Shown here: piece after piece, positions 40,221 to 48,972 of the stretch | Layout of the letters: each line of letters starts with the position of its first letter | Numbering within the stretch: the first letter of the stretch is position 1 | DNA from: Deltaproteobacteria bacterium | GTDB lineage: Bacteria > Desulfobacterota > Dissulfuribacteria > Dissulfuribacterales > UBA3076 | Reading direction: 5' to 3' | DNA: 49,115 bases | Assembly (NCBI GenBank): GCA_011042225.1 | Contig: DQXT01000079.1 | Span: 1-49,115 of the forward strand | The notes under the pieces: model-generated | What the model saw: only the letters and a program-made list of their open reading frames with translations | Told to the model about the DNA's origin: nothing | Databases searched by the model: none | Position numbers and translations under genes: made by a program

Positions 40221-42245
40221 TCAGTAGTGCCATTTGAGTCCCAGATAAGCCTCAAAGGGATCGGCCTCTATCGGACTGTAAGTACCCGGCACTTTATAAT
40301 TCTCGTCGATTACATTTTTCAGCGCCAATTGTATATCAAGATTTTGAATTAAAACATCGCTGACAGTAATAGTTGTATCCAAAAGCCATTGAGATGTATT
40401 GGAATAACGCAACTCACCCTGTTTGTAATATGAGGTCATAGAATTCGCATATTGCAGACGAGCGAAAAAATCTAATCGATCCGAAGGACTCCACAGGAGT
40501 CCAATATTGAACAAATTTTCAGGCCCTGTATCAAAAGGTGTTTCCCACGAAGAATAGTACTCTTCTTTCGTACCATCCGGTTTTATGAAGACAAAATCAA
40601 GGACCCTGTATTTCTCTTTATCCCCATTCTGGGATAACAAGGTTGTATTGGCCCAAAATCGCAGACTGGGGAATAACTGCCATGAGATATCGAGTTCTCC
40701 TCCATATATGTCTTCAGATCCAGGTTTTGAAAAACCGCCGTATGGTTCTTCCTGAATATGGTGACGGATCTCATTCCAGAAAATTGTGGCTGAAAGGGAA
40801 AATGATGCGTAAGGAGACCAGTTAAAGTTCATGCTGAGATTTTGTATCTGTTCCGGGTCAAGGCCTCTCCTGCCCACCAGTTCCTGATTATATGGTGTCC
40901 GATAGGCTGTACCATAGAGTAGCTTAAGATACCAAGACGGCCTTGGGAACCAATTGATCCCCATATTATGGCTTATTGTCTGATTATACTGGCTGTGGTT
41001 GTCCAGTCTGAGCCCCAGCCAAGCATCAAGATGGTTCCAGCGATATCGGAACTGGCCGAAAATTGACCAAAGTGAAGTGTTGAAATCTTCTTTCTCTATA
41101 AGCGGTGTAAAAAGCGTATTCTCAGGCTCAATGGAAATAGGATCTTTTCTTACTATGGAATCGGTAATTTTGTTGTATCTATAAGATGCCCCTGTTGTGA
41201 AGAGCCCCTTGTTATCCAGCAGTTCCCTGTCATACAGGATTTCTCCGAATGACACATGGCTTTTAGGTGTCCAGGATAAGTCGATCTCTTCTTCTTTGTA
41301 GTCCAGTTCGTTGTAATATGCATTGAACCTGAGGTCTGAATGGCCCATAGATCTCTCCATTTCCAGACGTACAAACCTGAATGGCGACTCCCTTTTCCCG
41401 GCCCAGCTGAGATCGGTTTCAGGCTCCTGCAAGACATAAGACCGCTCTGCATCAGACCACCTGCCTGATATGCGGAGCCAGTCCTGCCAGGAAAAGTTCA
41501 ATACCGCCTCCAGATATTTGGAATCATCCACTCTTGCAGAACTGGATTCATCTTCTACGAACCTTACTATATTATACCTGTCCTGCATGGGCTTAAGCCT
41601 TGTTGCACTGACCGACAGAAATGCCTCCCAGGGCCCTGCATTTCTCCCCCAATTTATATTGAAATCCGATCCATGGTCAGGAGTTCCTGCGCCTGAATTT
41701 AATTCTATCCCGTCAACATCTCTGCCCTGCCTGGGGACAATGTTTACTATTCCCGCAAAGGCATCCGGACCCCACAAAACCGAACCAGGCCCGCGTATTA
41801 CCTCTATACGTTCTATATGGTACAGAGAAAGTTCTTCGTCCAGGGGATTGATAGTCTTAGTATTGTCTGATGTTAAAGGGACCGAGTCATAAAGGAAAAG
41901 GATACTATTGGATACCCCTCTTAGATAAGGCTGAGTACCCCATTCCTTGGAAGACATGTAAAATCCAGGCAGCATGGACAGGGCCTCTCCGAGGGTCCGG
42001 ACCCCGCTACGATCGAGGTCTTCCTTTGTGATGATCTCAGCTACAGCAGGCGCCTTTTCTATAGGCTCCGCCCGCCTGGATGCAATAGTAAGCACTGACA
42101 GGTCTTCACCTACAAAGAGAAGGGATGTATCTATGGCCCTTGAGTTTTGAGCTTCGGCCAAAAGGAACAATATTATGACAATGACCTGCAGCAGAAATGT
42201 AGGCATGTTTTGATATACGGAATAGATCCGGTCGTCACTTGTCAA
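40221..42245 (-). CDS. TonB-dependent outer-membrane receptor
   Basis: A 674-residue outer-membrane receptor. An N-terminal hydrophobic signal (about 15-38) is followed by a possible TonB box region (SVLTIASRR), the plug domain with APAVAEIITKEDLDRSGVRTLGE-type start, LPGFYMS, and YHIERIEVIRGPGSVLWG, then a beta-barrel of alternating aromatic strands ending in LGLKWHY. The ligand is unknown. It overlaps the upstream sigma54 regulator by four bases (ATGA) and closes a unit with a kinase and a periplasmic binding protein, so its expression or the import of its ligand is probably sensed by that system. Confidence 0.94.
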   Translation of the reverse strand: MTSDDRIYSVYQNMPTFLLQVIVIILFLLAEAQNSRAIDTSLLFVGEDLSVLTIASRRAEPIEKAPAVAEIITKEDLDRSGVRTLGEALSMLPGFYMSSKEWGTQPYLRGVSNSILFLYDSVPLTSDNTKTINPLDEELSLYHIERIEVIRGPGSVLWGPDAFAGIVNIVPRQGRDVDGIELNSGAGTPDHGSDFNINWGRNAGPWEAFLSVSATRLKPMQDRYNIVRFVEDESSSARVDDSKYLEAVLNFSWQDWLRISGRWSDAERSYVLQEPETDLSWAGKRESPFRFVRLEMERSMGHSDLRFNAYYNELDYKEEEIDLSWTPKSHVSFGEILYDRELLDNKGLFTTGASYRYNKITDSIVRKDPISIEPENTLFTPLIEKEDFNTSLWSIFGQFRYRWNHLDAWLGLRLDNHSQYNQTISHNMGINWFPRPSWYLKLLYGTAYRTPYNQELVGRRGLDPEQIQNLSMNFNWSPYASFSLSATIFWNEIRHHIQEEPYGGFSKPGSEDIYGGELDISWQLFPSLRFWANTTLLSQNGDKEKYRVLDFVFIKPDGTKEEYYSSWETPFDTGPENLFNIGLLWSPSDRLDFFARLQYANSMTSYYKQGELRYSNTSQWLLDTTITVSDVLIQNLDIQLALKNVIDENYKVPGTYSPIEADPFEAYLGLKWHY

Positions 42246-43600
42246 CTGTATGCCTCCAGTTGCTTTACCCTGGTCCTGAGCTTTGAACGGGTAAGGCCTA
42301 ATAGTCTTGCAGCGGCACTTTGGTTGTTGTTGGTCATTTCCATTGCCTGTTGTATTAGATCACGTTCCAATTTTTCAAGGGCCAGACCGTCTGGAGGGAG
42401 TTTCAAGGCTTCAGCAGTTCCAGACTGTATCTTGCTGGTTCTCAAAAAAGACAGATGTTCTGTAGTTACAGGTTCTTCTCCGGCCAAGATAACAGCCCTC
42501 TCCACGGCATTTGCCAACTCTCTCACATTTCCAGGCCAGGTATGGTCCATGAGGATTCTCTTAGCCCCCTGGGTCAGGAGATTTTCTCCTGAAGGTCGTT
42601 CTCTGAATTTCCGGATGAAATGCTCTGCCAACGGCACTATGGCCTCTGTTCTCTCTCTTAATGGGGGAATGTGTAATGGAAAGACATCAATCCTGTAAAA
42701 GAGATCCGACCTGAATTCTCCCTGTTCAACTAAGGATTCAAGGTCCTGATTTGTAGCACAAATCACCCTGACATCCACTTCAATCGGCTCGTTTCCGCCA
42801 ATACGTTGAACGATTTTTTCCTGAAGTGCCCTTAGAAGCTTTGCCTGAGCCTCCAAGGGAAGATCTCCTATCTCGTCCAGAAAAAGGCTTCCTCCACTTG
42901 CATACTCAAAAAACCCCTGTTTGCGCCTGTCTGCCCCGGTGAAGGCCCCTTTTTCATGACCGAACAAAATGCTTTCTACCAAATTTGTTGTTATTGCTGC
43001 ACAATTGACCGTTACAAAACGCCCTTTTGTCCTCGGGCTGTTTTGATGGATGAATCTTGCTACTATCTCTTTGCCCGTACCGGATTCGCCGGTAATCAGG
43101 ACCGTTGTATCCGCCTTTGCAGCCACTTTCTGGGCCGTCTCCAGAAGATGCTCCATGGCACGGGATACGCATACCAGGTCGGCATCTCCAATAGATCTAT
43201 TCAGTTCCTCCTTGAGTTCTCTGTTCTCTGTCAGGATCTTCGATACACCCAGAGCCTTCTCTACCGCCAGTATTATGTTTAACTCGTCGAAGGGTTTGGT
43301 AATATAGTCCACGGCCCCTCTCTTCATCGCCTTAACAGCGGAGTCAATAGTTGCGTATGCAGTAATAACGATTACAGGACAGGGGACTTCCATCGACTGG
43401 ATATGATCCAGCAAAACGAGCCCATCCATCCCCGGCATCCGTATATCTGAAATAACCAAGTCATAGGGTCTGTCCCTGACCATTGCCAAGGCTGTTTCAC
43501 CGTCTTGAGCCTCTTCTATGTTATGCCCTTCGAGGCCCAGCATAATCTTCAGGATATGTCGCATTTTGGATTCATCATCAACTATCAATATTGAAGCCAT
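42242..43600 (-). CDS. Sigma54-dependent response regulator (NtrC/AtoC type)
   Basis: A 452-residue bacterial enhancer-binding protein. It has a receiver domain with acidic pocket VDDE and phosphoacceptor D52 in DIRMPG, an AAA+ domain with Walker A GESGTGKE (171-178) and the sigma54-contacting GAFTGA (218-223), and a C-terminal Fis-type HTH (NNQSAAARLLGLTRSKL). It activates sigma54 promoters when phosphorylated, presumably by the kinase encoded 53 bases upstream. I could not see a convincing -24/-12 promoter ahead of the unit. Confidence 0.96.
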   Translation of the reverse strand: MASILIVDDESKMRHILKIMLGLEGHNIEEAQDGETALAMVRDRPYDLVISDIRMPGMDGLVLLDHIQSMEVPCPVIVITAYATIDSAVKAMKRGAVDYITKPFDELNIILAVEKALGVSKILTENRELKEELNRSIGDADLVCVSRAMEHLLETAQKVAAKADTTVLITGESGTGKEIVARFIHQNSPRTKGRFVTVNCAAITTNLVESILFGHEKGAFTGADRRKQGFFEYASGGSLFLDEIGDLPLEAQAKLLRALQEKIVQRIGGNEPIEVDVRVICATNQDLESLVEQGEFRSDLFYRIDVFPLHIPPLRERTEAIVPLAEHFIRKFRERPSGENLLTQGAKRILMDHTWPGNVRELANAVERAVILAGEEPVTTEHLSFLRTSKIQSGTAEALKLPPDGLALEKLERDLIQQAMEMTNNNQSAAARLLGLTRSKLRTRVKQLEAYS

Positions 43601-43632
43601 AATTCCCTTAGCGTCTCCTTCTTCGAACTTCG

Positions 43633-43651
43633 AATCACCAAACCACCAAAT
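43633..43651. repeat. Dispersed AATCACCAAACCACCAAAT-type repeat
   Basis: Lies in the 53-base gap between kinase and regulator genes, next to duplicated CTTCGAA. The same motif family forms the coding linker of mpl-tgt at 23118-23160. Confidence 0.5.
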
Positions 43652-43653
43652 AG

Positions 43654-45036
43654 TTATTCTTTTCTACATTCAAGCCGTATTTCAAAAATGGTCCCTCGGG
43701 GGTGATTTTCACGGAAACTGATTTCACCTCCGTGGATCTCGATGACTCTGGCGGCATAGGCCAGCCCCAGACCAGTGCCCTGGGCCTTTGTAGTATAAAA
43801 AGGTTCAAGTGCCTTCTTCTGCGTCTCCTGATCCATACCCTTACCGGTATCTGCTATCTGGGTAATCCAATTATAATGAGAAATGCTGGTCTTTACGGAT
43901 ACATGACCTTCATTATCACATGCTTCACACGCATTCTTAATAACATTGAGCAGGGCCTGGGAAAGCATATCCGGATCTGCCTGTGACAGGCATTTTTCTT
44001 TGGAAATATCCATATCAATAACAACACCCTTTTCTTCCCATTCCAGCCTCAGACGTTGCAGCAAGTCTTTCATCAATGAGTTTAGCTCAACTTTTTCGAA
44101 TACGGGTTTACGGGGTCTGGAAAAGTCTAAAAAATCTTGAATAAGTCTATTCAACCTCCTTATCTCGTCATCAACATATTCGATCATGGTCGATTTAACC
44201 TCATGATCAATATCCTCTTTTTTAATTATATCTAAAGCGCCTTTAATGATTCCCAGAGGATTTTTGACCTCATGGGCCACTGTAAGGGCAAAATGGCCTA
44301 CCTCGGCCAGGGCCTTCTGCTGAATCATCTCCAGGTATGTCTGCTCAAGACTCTTACGACTCTCGTCCAGGGATGACAGCATGTGGTTAAATGCCTCGGC
44401 AAGTTCATTGGTCTCCGGTAAAGAGCCTGGCTTGACACGAGCGTTCAGATCCCCTCTGGCCACTATTCTTGAGGCCTTAACAAGTTCTTTCAAGGGTGCT
44501 ACCAGTGATCGGCTGAAGAAGAAAAATGCCAATAATCCAACGGCCGCAAGTCCAATAACGGCTACAGCATATCTTGTCCTGAGTTTATCCAGCAGTTCGT
44601 CAATTCCTGAGGCCGTATAGACTACATGCACTTTACCCAGTACTTGGTCCTGTGATGAAGAACCCCAAAAGGCCTCGTTTTCCTCCTGTTGTCTGAGCCT
44701 TATTTTGGCAACTGCCTCTTTCGAATCGGTGTAAACACCGGATTCCACCTTTACCAAAATTTTTCCGTCTTCATCTTCTATAAGGACCTGAACCACGTCT
44801 TTTTCCGACAGTAGATTATTTGCCAGACGCTCAAGCATCTTTTGATCACCAATGAGCACACCCAGTTCAGAATTAAGGGCCAGATATCTGGCCAGAAAGG
44901 CCATGCGGTCTTCAAACCGAATACGTAAAAACGTTTCACCCAGGTGGGTACCAACCATGCCCAGGGTAATTGTTGTCATGGCGAGTAAAAGTAATACCCC
45001 CAACAACAACCTCTTCTGAAAAGTTAAGGCCCTCAT
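43654..45036 (-). CDS. Membrane sensor histidine kinase (HAMP, HisKA, HATPase)
   Basis: A 460-residue inner-membrane kinase. Two membrane segments (about 8-28 and 155-175) bracket a periplasmic sensor domain of roughly 125 residues, then HAMP, the H-box VAHEVKNPLGII with the phosphorylated His, N-box NVIKNACEA, and G-boxes DTGKGM and GTGLGLAYAARVIEIHGG. Its start overlaps the binding-protein stop by four bases (ATGA). Coupling to that protein and to the downstream sigma54 regulator suggests a ligand-sensing chain: binding protein, kinase, regulator. Confidence 0.95.
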   Translation of the reverse strand: MRALTFQKRLLLGVLLLLAMTTITLGMVGTHLGETFLRIRFEDRMAFLARYLALNSELGVLIGDQKMLERLANNLLSEKDVVQVLIEDEDGKILVKVESGVYTDSKEAVAKIRLRQQEENEAFWGSSSQDQVLGKVHVVYTASGIDELLDKLRTRYAVAVIGLAAVGLLAFFFFSRSLVAPLKELVKASRIVARGDLNARVKPGSLPETNELAEAFNHMLSSLDESRKSLEQTYLEMIQQKALAEVGHFALTVAHEVKNPLGIIKGALDIIKKEDIDHEVKSTMIEYVDDEIRRLNRLIQDFLDFSRPRKPVFEKVELNSLMKDLLQRLRLEWEEKGVVIDMDISKEKCLSQADPDMLSQALLNVIKNACEACDNEGHVSVKTSISHYNWITQIADTGKGMDQETQKKALEPFYTTKAQGTGLGLAYAARVIEIHGGEISFRENHPRGTIFEIRLECRKE

Positions 45037-45968
45037 GGCACATCTCCCGAAGACCTGGACTTGAGACTGCCCGAGTAATCATTAATCGTCTTCCATACCT
45101 TTTCACTCCATTCTATGTGGAAAGGAGGCGGAGTAAGCCTGCATTTAGAACCGGACAGGACATCTCTTGCCAGTTCGGCACCTAAAATCCCGACTCTTTC
45201 ATAATCTATGTTAAAGGCCAGAACCGCACCTATTTCCATGAAGAAGTGGTTATAGCCCACAACAGCAATTCCATGGAGCAGAGCGTCTTTAACAAGATGT
45301 GACAGTAATGCCATTGAAATTACCGTAGAATCAGGAATAAAAAGTAGCGTGTCAATATCTTGATAGGCTGAAGAAAGGACCTTTGTAATCTCATGCCTGT
45401 TATGAACCCGCAAAGGTATGACACTGACCCCAAGATCAGAGCCATGTCTTCGCGCCTGCTCCACCCACCCCCTGTTTTCCATTGGATTGTAAAGGATTCC
45501 AATTTTTCTTCTGCCACCGAGCCGTTCTTTTATCAGTTTTATCTGTTCCTTAATGGGTATCCTCAGATCGACCCCGCATGGTTCTGGATCCTCCAATAGT
45601 TTCTGCTGGTCGAGTACCATAAGGGCAATCTTTTTGTCACCCGGATTTAGATTTGACCAGGCCAGTACAGACGCCTCCGGTCCTATAGCTATCAGCAGGT
45701 CATGGTGTTCCTGACTTAAATTATGTCGTATGAGTTCCGGGTTTAAATTCAGATAATATATCTTTAACGGCTGTTGGAGACTGGAACGCAGTCCTTCAAG
45801 GGCCATTACATAAGGTCTGATCTGCGAAGAAACTATTACTGCTACATCCGTGTTATGTTCCTCAGCATGCAGCAAGGCCGAAAATAATGACCACAAGAAA
45901 AATACCAGGATAGTCCCCTTAAATTTTTTAGGAGGAACTACAGCGTCTTTTCTCATCGTTGACCGCAT
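45033..45968 (-). CDS. Orphan ABC-type periplasmic binding protein
   Basis: A 311-residue exported protein. The N-terminal hydrophobic stretch (about 17-35, FKGTILVFFLWSLFSALLHA, then EE) looks like a signal peptide. The mature part follows the ABC_sub_bind (TrpX-like) fold: VAVIVSSQIRPYVMALEGLR, an IAIGPEA turn, RKIGILYNP, and a second lobe with TVISMALLSHLVKDAL and GVDLR-type hinges. No permease or ATPase gene is near, so it probably serves as a ligand sensor for the overlapping kinase gene rather than as part of a transporter. The ligand is not evident. Confidence 0.88.
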   Translation of the reverse strand: MRSTMRKDAVVPPKKFKGTILVFFLWSLFSALLHAEEHNTDVAVIVSSQIRPYVMALEGLRSSLQQPLKIYYLNLNPELIRHNLSQEHHDLLIAIGPEASVLAWSNLNPGDKKIALMVLDQQKLLEDPEPCGVDLRIPIKEQIKLIKERLGGRRKIGILYNPMENRGWVEQARRHGSDLGVSVIPLRVHNRHEITKVLSSAYQDIDTLLFIPDSTVISMALLSHLVKDALLHGIAVVGYNHFFMEIGAVLAFNIDYERVGILGAELARDVLSGSKCRLTPPPFHIEWSEKVWKTINDYSGSLKSRSSGDVP

Positions 45969-46116
45969 ATTAAACTGCGAAAGGCATGGAACGTGATACC
46001 GCTCAAAAAAACATGTATGAAAGGCGCAAAATTTTCCGAAGATGAAACGTACTTATCATACGTATCAGTAATTGCAAAATGTAAACAACGCTGCAGATAG
46101 GATGTTTTCAATAAAA

Positions 46117-46851
46117 TCATTGTCTGAAATATTTCTTGTTCTCAATGGCCCTTAGTATCTGTTGGCAGAAACTTCGTATTATTTTCACCTCCTTTGATCT
46201 GAGTTCCTGTCTTCCCAATAGTCGTCTCGTATTATCTACCCAGTATTCCGGATTTTGAGGATTAGTCAATTCAACCGCTATGAAGGCCCTTTTCAAATGT
46301 TTATACATCCCCTCAAGCTCCCTTGTAGTGGCGAGCTGTGGATAGACCTTTTCCCCATGGCCTTTGGCCATGAACAGTTCATAACACAATATCATAACAC
46401 TTTGGGCCAAATTGATGGATGAAAAAGTTGTCGTGGCTATATTAACAAGGGACTGGCACAGTCGTAACTGGGAATTCGTAAGGCCGCGATTTTCAGAGCC
46501 AAACAGCAGGGCAATGCGGTTTTCAGGGCCCAGTTCAATCAGCTTTCTTGCCATATCACGTGGAGTATGAGTGGGTAAGCGTTGCCGCCCGGTCCGGGCC
46601 GTGGTGCCGGCAACATGCTGGAAAGGGCCCAGGGCCTCTTCCAGATCGTCAAAAACGAGCATTGTTTCTATAAGGTTCGCCGCCTCATGTGTGGCCATCT
46701 TAAGCATCTTCTCCGAATCAAGCCGGCATGGGCGGACAAGGATCATCTGGGGGATACCCATGTTGCGACAGCACCTGGCGGCAGCCCCGATATTTTCCGG
46801 ATAGCGGGGTTCGTGAAGGACAACGCAGAAGTTATTCAAATCGGATTTCAT
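46117..46851 (-). CDS. SpoU/TrmJ-type tRNA/rRNA methyltransferase
   Basis: A SPOUT-class 2'-O-methyltransferase of 244 residues. It begins with VVLHEPRYPENIGAAARCCRNMG, a TrmJ/TrmH signature, has the second motif ALLFGSENRGLTN and the knot motif NLAQSVMILCYELFMA that binds S-adenosylmethionine. The helical C-terminal extension matches TrmJ, which methylates position 32 of the tRNA anticodon loop; related enzymes act on rRNA. It stands alone on the minus strand. Confidence 0.93.
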   Translation of the reverse strand: MKSDLNNFCVVLHEPRYPENIGAAARCCRNMGIPQMILVRPCRLDSEKMLKMATHEAANLIETMLVFDDLEEALGPFQHVAGTTARTGRQRLPTHTPRDMARKLIELGPENRIALLFGSENRGLTNSQLRLCQSLVNIATTTFSSINLAQSVMILCYELFMAKGHGEKVYPQLATTRELEGMYKHLKRAFIAVELTNPQNPEYWVDNTRRLLGRQELRSKEVKIIRSFCQQILRAIENKKYFRQ

Positions 46852-46956
46852 TTGGATATCCTGAATCCCTCAAGTAATTAATCTGATTTTACGGTATTTA
46901 ATCCCCCCTGAATTGAATACCCGCCGTATATTAACCAAAACTATCCTATCAGCAAA
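46852..46956. other. Spacer without recognised genes
   Basis: About 100 AT-rich bases upstream of the methyltransferase. Together with 46957-47227 this is a 375-base gap holding only a doubtful mini-frame and an inverted repeat. Confidence 0.3.
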
Positions 46957-47067
46957 ATGCCTGAATACAATGATCTCGCAAACGAATTCTCTAAAGAGAA
47001 GCTCAAAGGCCGTGGAAAGGCATTTGGCATGAGCTGCTATGCCCAGCAGGAAGCCCTCAACTTATAG
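46957..47067 (+). CDS. Doubtful 36-codon frame
   Basis: ATG to TAG, encoding a protein beginning MPEYNDLANEFSKEKLKGRG and containing KAFGMSCYAQQ. Its composition looks coding, but there is no ribosome-binding site and I recognise no family. It may be the end of a decayed gene or a small unknown protein. Confidence 0.25.
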   Translation: MPEYNDLANEFSKEKLKGRGKAFGMSCYAQQEALNL

Positions 47068-47148
47068 GCACTGAAATATTCAACTTTCTGTTTTTTAAAA
47101 AGAAATTATTCAGTTTGGCAGGATGAACACAGATTGTCCTTCAAATTC

Positions 47149-47199
47149 CCGAAATACACAAAATGGACTGATGGTTTTTTGCGTTTTTCGTGTATTTGG
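47149..47199. repeat. Imperfect inverted repeat (CCGAAATACACAAAA / TTTTTCGTGTATTTGG)
   Basis: The left arm at 47149-47163 is nearly the reverse complement of 47184-47199, with about 20 bases between. Such CGAAATACAC-type palindromes are commonly dispersed in intergenic DNA. It lies just downstream of the nucleotidyltransferase gene and could form a terminator-like stem. Confidence 0.55.
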
Positions 47200-47227
47200 T
47201 GGTCTGTTTTATCGAGACCCTCAATCC

Positions 47228-47815
47228 TCACTTCAGATTTTCCAGATCAGCCAGATCCTGATATCTGCTCGTAGCATGCTTGTTCTTTTTAAGGTTGGTA
47301 AGATCTATGAAATTCACGCTCACCCCATCAATTGAGACTGTGGTCCTTGTCTGGTAACATGATTCAAAATCAACGCCTTTGAGAGATGTGAGCAGGTCTA
47401 TCCGATTCGGCGGATATCCCAGTTGAATCACCTGGGAGGGCGTCAGAAAATCTTCCGGCGTCAGTTCCAGAGCGCCGAACCCGAATTGATGAAGCGCTTT
47501 TACGACCTGTTCAGCGTTTTTCAACGTCAACTCGAGCCATATGTCCATGTCCTTGGTATAACGGGGATGGCCGTGAAAAGCGACCGCATATCCGCCCACC
47601 ACCAGATAGCGGACCCGGTTATCGTTTAATGATGCAATAAATTCTTTGAAGTCCTTGTTCAGTATCATCTGATCCCCGTGGTATTCTCTTCGTATCTCTT
47701 CCAGTGCCGCCAGCCGTCTTTCATGCGGCTGCGTTTGCCAGTAGGCAAAATTTGTGGGTTGGCGACCGATATCAAATTTGCGGTAAACTTTCTCGATGCT
47801 GCGTGTTGAATCCAT
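47228..47815 (-). CDS. Nucleotidyltransferase (DUF6036/AbiEii-like) fused to a truncated partner protein
   Basis: The C-terminal part (from MILNKDFKEFIASLND) is a nucleotidyltransferase-fold protein with VVGGYAVAFHGHPRYTKDMDIW, holding the GG and D-x-D metal motif seen in AbiEii-type toxins and many small MNT proteins. The first 47 residues resemble the small protein often encoded just upstream of such genes (FAYWQTQPHERRLAALEEIR followed by REYHG), which here is cut short and joined in frame. I chose ATG 47815, preceded by GAAGG, over an upstream TTG at 47842. It may be part of a toxin-antitoxin-like pair. Neighbouring transposase genes suggest a mobile setting. Confidence 0.85.
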   Translation of the reverse strand: MDSTRSIEKVYRKFDIGRQPTNFAYWQTQPHERRLAALEEIRREYHGDQMILNKDFKEFIASLNDNRVRYLVVGGYAVAFHGHPRYTKDMDIWLELTLKNAEQVVKALHQFGFGALELTPEDFLTPSQVIQLGYPPNRIDLLTSLKGVDFESCYQTRTTVSIDGVSVNFIDLTNLKKNKHATSRYQDLADLENLK

Positions 47816-47864
47816 GAGTACCTTCTTTGTTAGTATCCACAAAAACGGTTTATGGTTTTTCCGC

Positions 47865-48972
47865 GGGGACGGGGACGGGGGAAGGGGACGAGTTAGTTTA
47901 GTAGCTTAATATCATTCTCTTTCCCAAATTTTTCACCTCTCTTGACGGCCTGAGAGACTGAAGGCCGGGACATACCGAAATACCGGGCCAATTCCTTCCC
48001 GTTAATACCAATCCGGCAGTACCCCAAATAACAAATCAAACCCTTGGCAGATGAAAGATCGTTGGCCCTGCCTTTCTTGTGCAAATCATCAGGATCAACC
48101 GAAAGCATGCGGCAAACTTCACTCACTAAACGATTCAGGTCCCAGCCTTGCCTTTTCAATTCCTCCTTATGGGTCAACTCATCTTCTGATAATTTTAAAA
48201 CTTCATTGACAAAATCACCATCACCTAATATTCGCTCATCCCCGCGCCAATATTCCTTTGCCCTCCTCAACTCAAAAATACCCTCCCAACCACCTGCGCT
48301 TCGTCTCAGACCACCACCAGTCAAATCTTCACGTCTCCCCATATTGAAACCATCTTCAATGAACTCCCTGTATTGCCTCACAGATTCCCTCTTCCTTAAA
48401 CCAAAATGGGAGAGTATTTCATCCCGGTCCTGCCAGATCCTTCGCCTGCGACCAACCAGAACACTGTGCCCTGACCACCGGTACCGGTCAAGCTCGCTGA
48501 TACTTTTCACCACAACGGCCCTGACCGGGTTCAGATGAATATACCTCACCAGCTCAAGGAGATATTCATCCTCCTGGCACAGTATTGATTTATATCGGTT
48601 CTGGTAGAGATAACCGTGCCGTGCATGCCGACGGTTAAAATAGATGGCATAACCGGTGAGAACTTTCCGCATCAGATCCCCAAGGGGTCTATTACTTGTA
48701 CGGATAAGCAGATGGAGATGATTGGACATCAGTACCCATGCATAACATCTGCAGCCAGTCAAAGAAAGATTCTTTTCAAGTCGATTAAGAAAGTCATTCC
48801 GGTCGCAGTCATCAAGAAAAATGGCCTGGTGATTCAAACCCCTTGTGATGACATGATGAATCGCACCGGGGATATTGAGTCGTCTGTGTCGAGGCATGCC
48901 GCTATGATAGCATGATAGCAATTCGCCAAATCCACGTCAATTAAATTATTAAACTAACTCCGTCCCCGTCCC
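47865..48972 (-). mobile_element. RAYT (REP-associated Y1 transposase) unit with GGGGAC-rich inverted ends
   Basis: The left end carries tandem GGGGAC copies followed by GAGTTAGTTTAGTAGCTTAA (47889-47908). The reverse complement of the right end (48972-48941) reads GGGACGGGGACG then GAGTTAGTTTAATAATTTAA. The ends therefore match as imperfect inverted repeats with three mismatches and one indel in this core. The element encloses a single transposase gene whose stop codon lies inside the left repeat. Confidence 0.7.
47893..48897 (-). CDS. Y1 (HUH) REP-associated tyrosine transposase with DnaA-like C-terminal HTH
   Basis: A single-strand DNA transposase of the IS200/RAYT type. It starts MPRHRRLNIPGAIHHVITRG, has the HUH metal motif in MSNHLHLLIRTS and the catalytic Tyr region YLYQNRYKSIL followed by YLLELVRYIHLNPVRA. 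The C-terminal 90 residues resemble the DnaA-type helix-turn-helix (CRMLSVDPDDLHKKGR, then ELARYFGMSRPSVSQAVKR), a common addition in this subfamily. I prefer ATG 48897 over an upstream ATG at 48921 that lies in a CTATCATG repeat. RAYTs are usually single copy and associated with REP palindromes rather than freely mobile. Confidence 0.92.
   Translation of the reverse strand: MPRHRRLNIPGAIHHVITRGLNHQAIFLDDCDRNDFLNRLEKNLSLTGCRCYAWVLMSNHLHLLIRTSNRPLGDLMRKVLTGYAIYFNRRHARHGYLYQNRYKSILCQEDEYLLELVRYIHLNPVRAVVVKSISELDRYRWSGHSVLVGRRRRIWQDRDEILSHFGLRKRESVRQYREFIEDGFNMGRREDLTGGGLRRSAGGWEGIFELRRAKEYWRGDERILGDGDFVNEVLKLSEDELTHKEELKRQGWDLNRLVSEVCRMLSVDPDDLHKKGRANDLSSAKGLICYLGYCRIGINGKELARYFGMSRPSVSQAVKRGEKFGKENDIKLLN

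Noticed and set aside
45969-46116. Sigma54 promoter ahead of the binding-protein gene
   Set aside because: No GG and GC pair at -24/-12 spacing with acceptable flanks; only partial matches.
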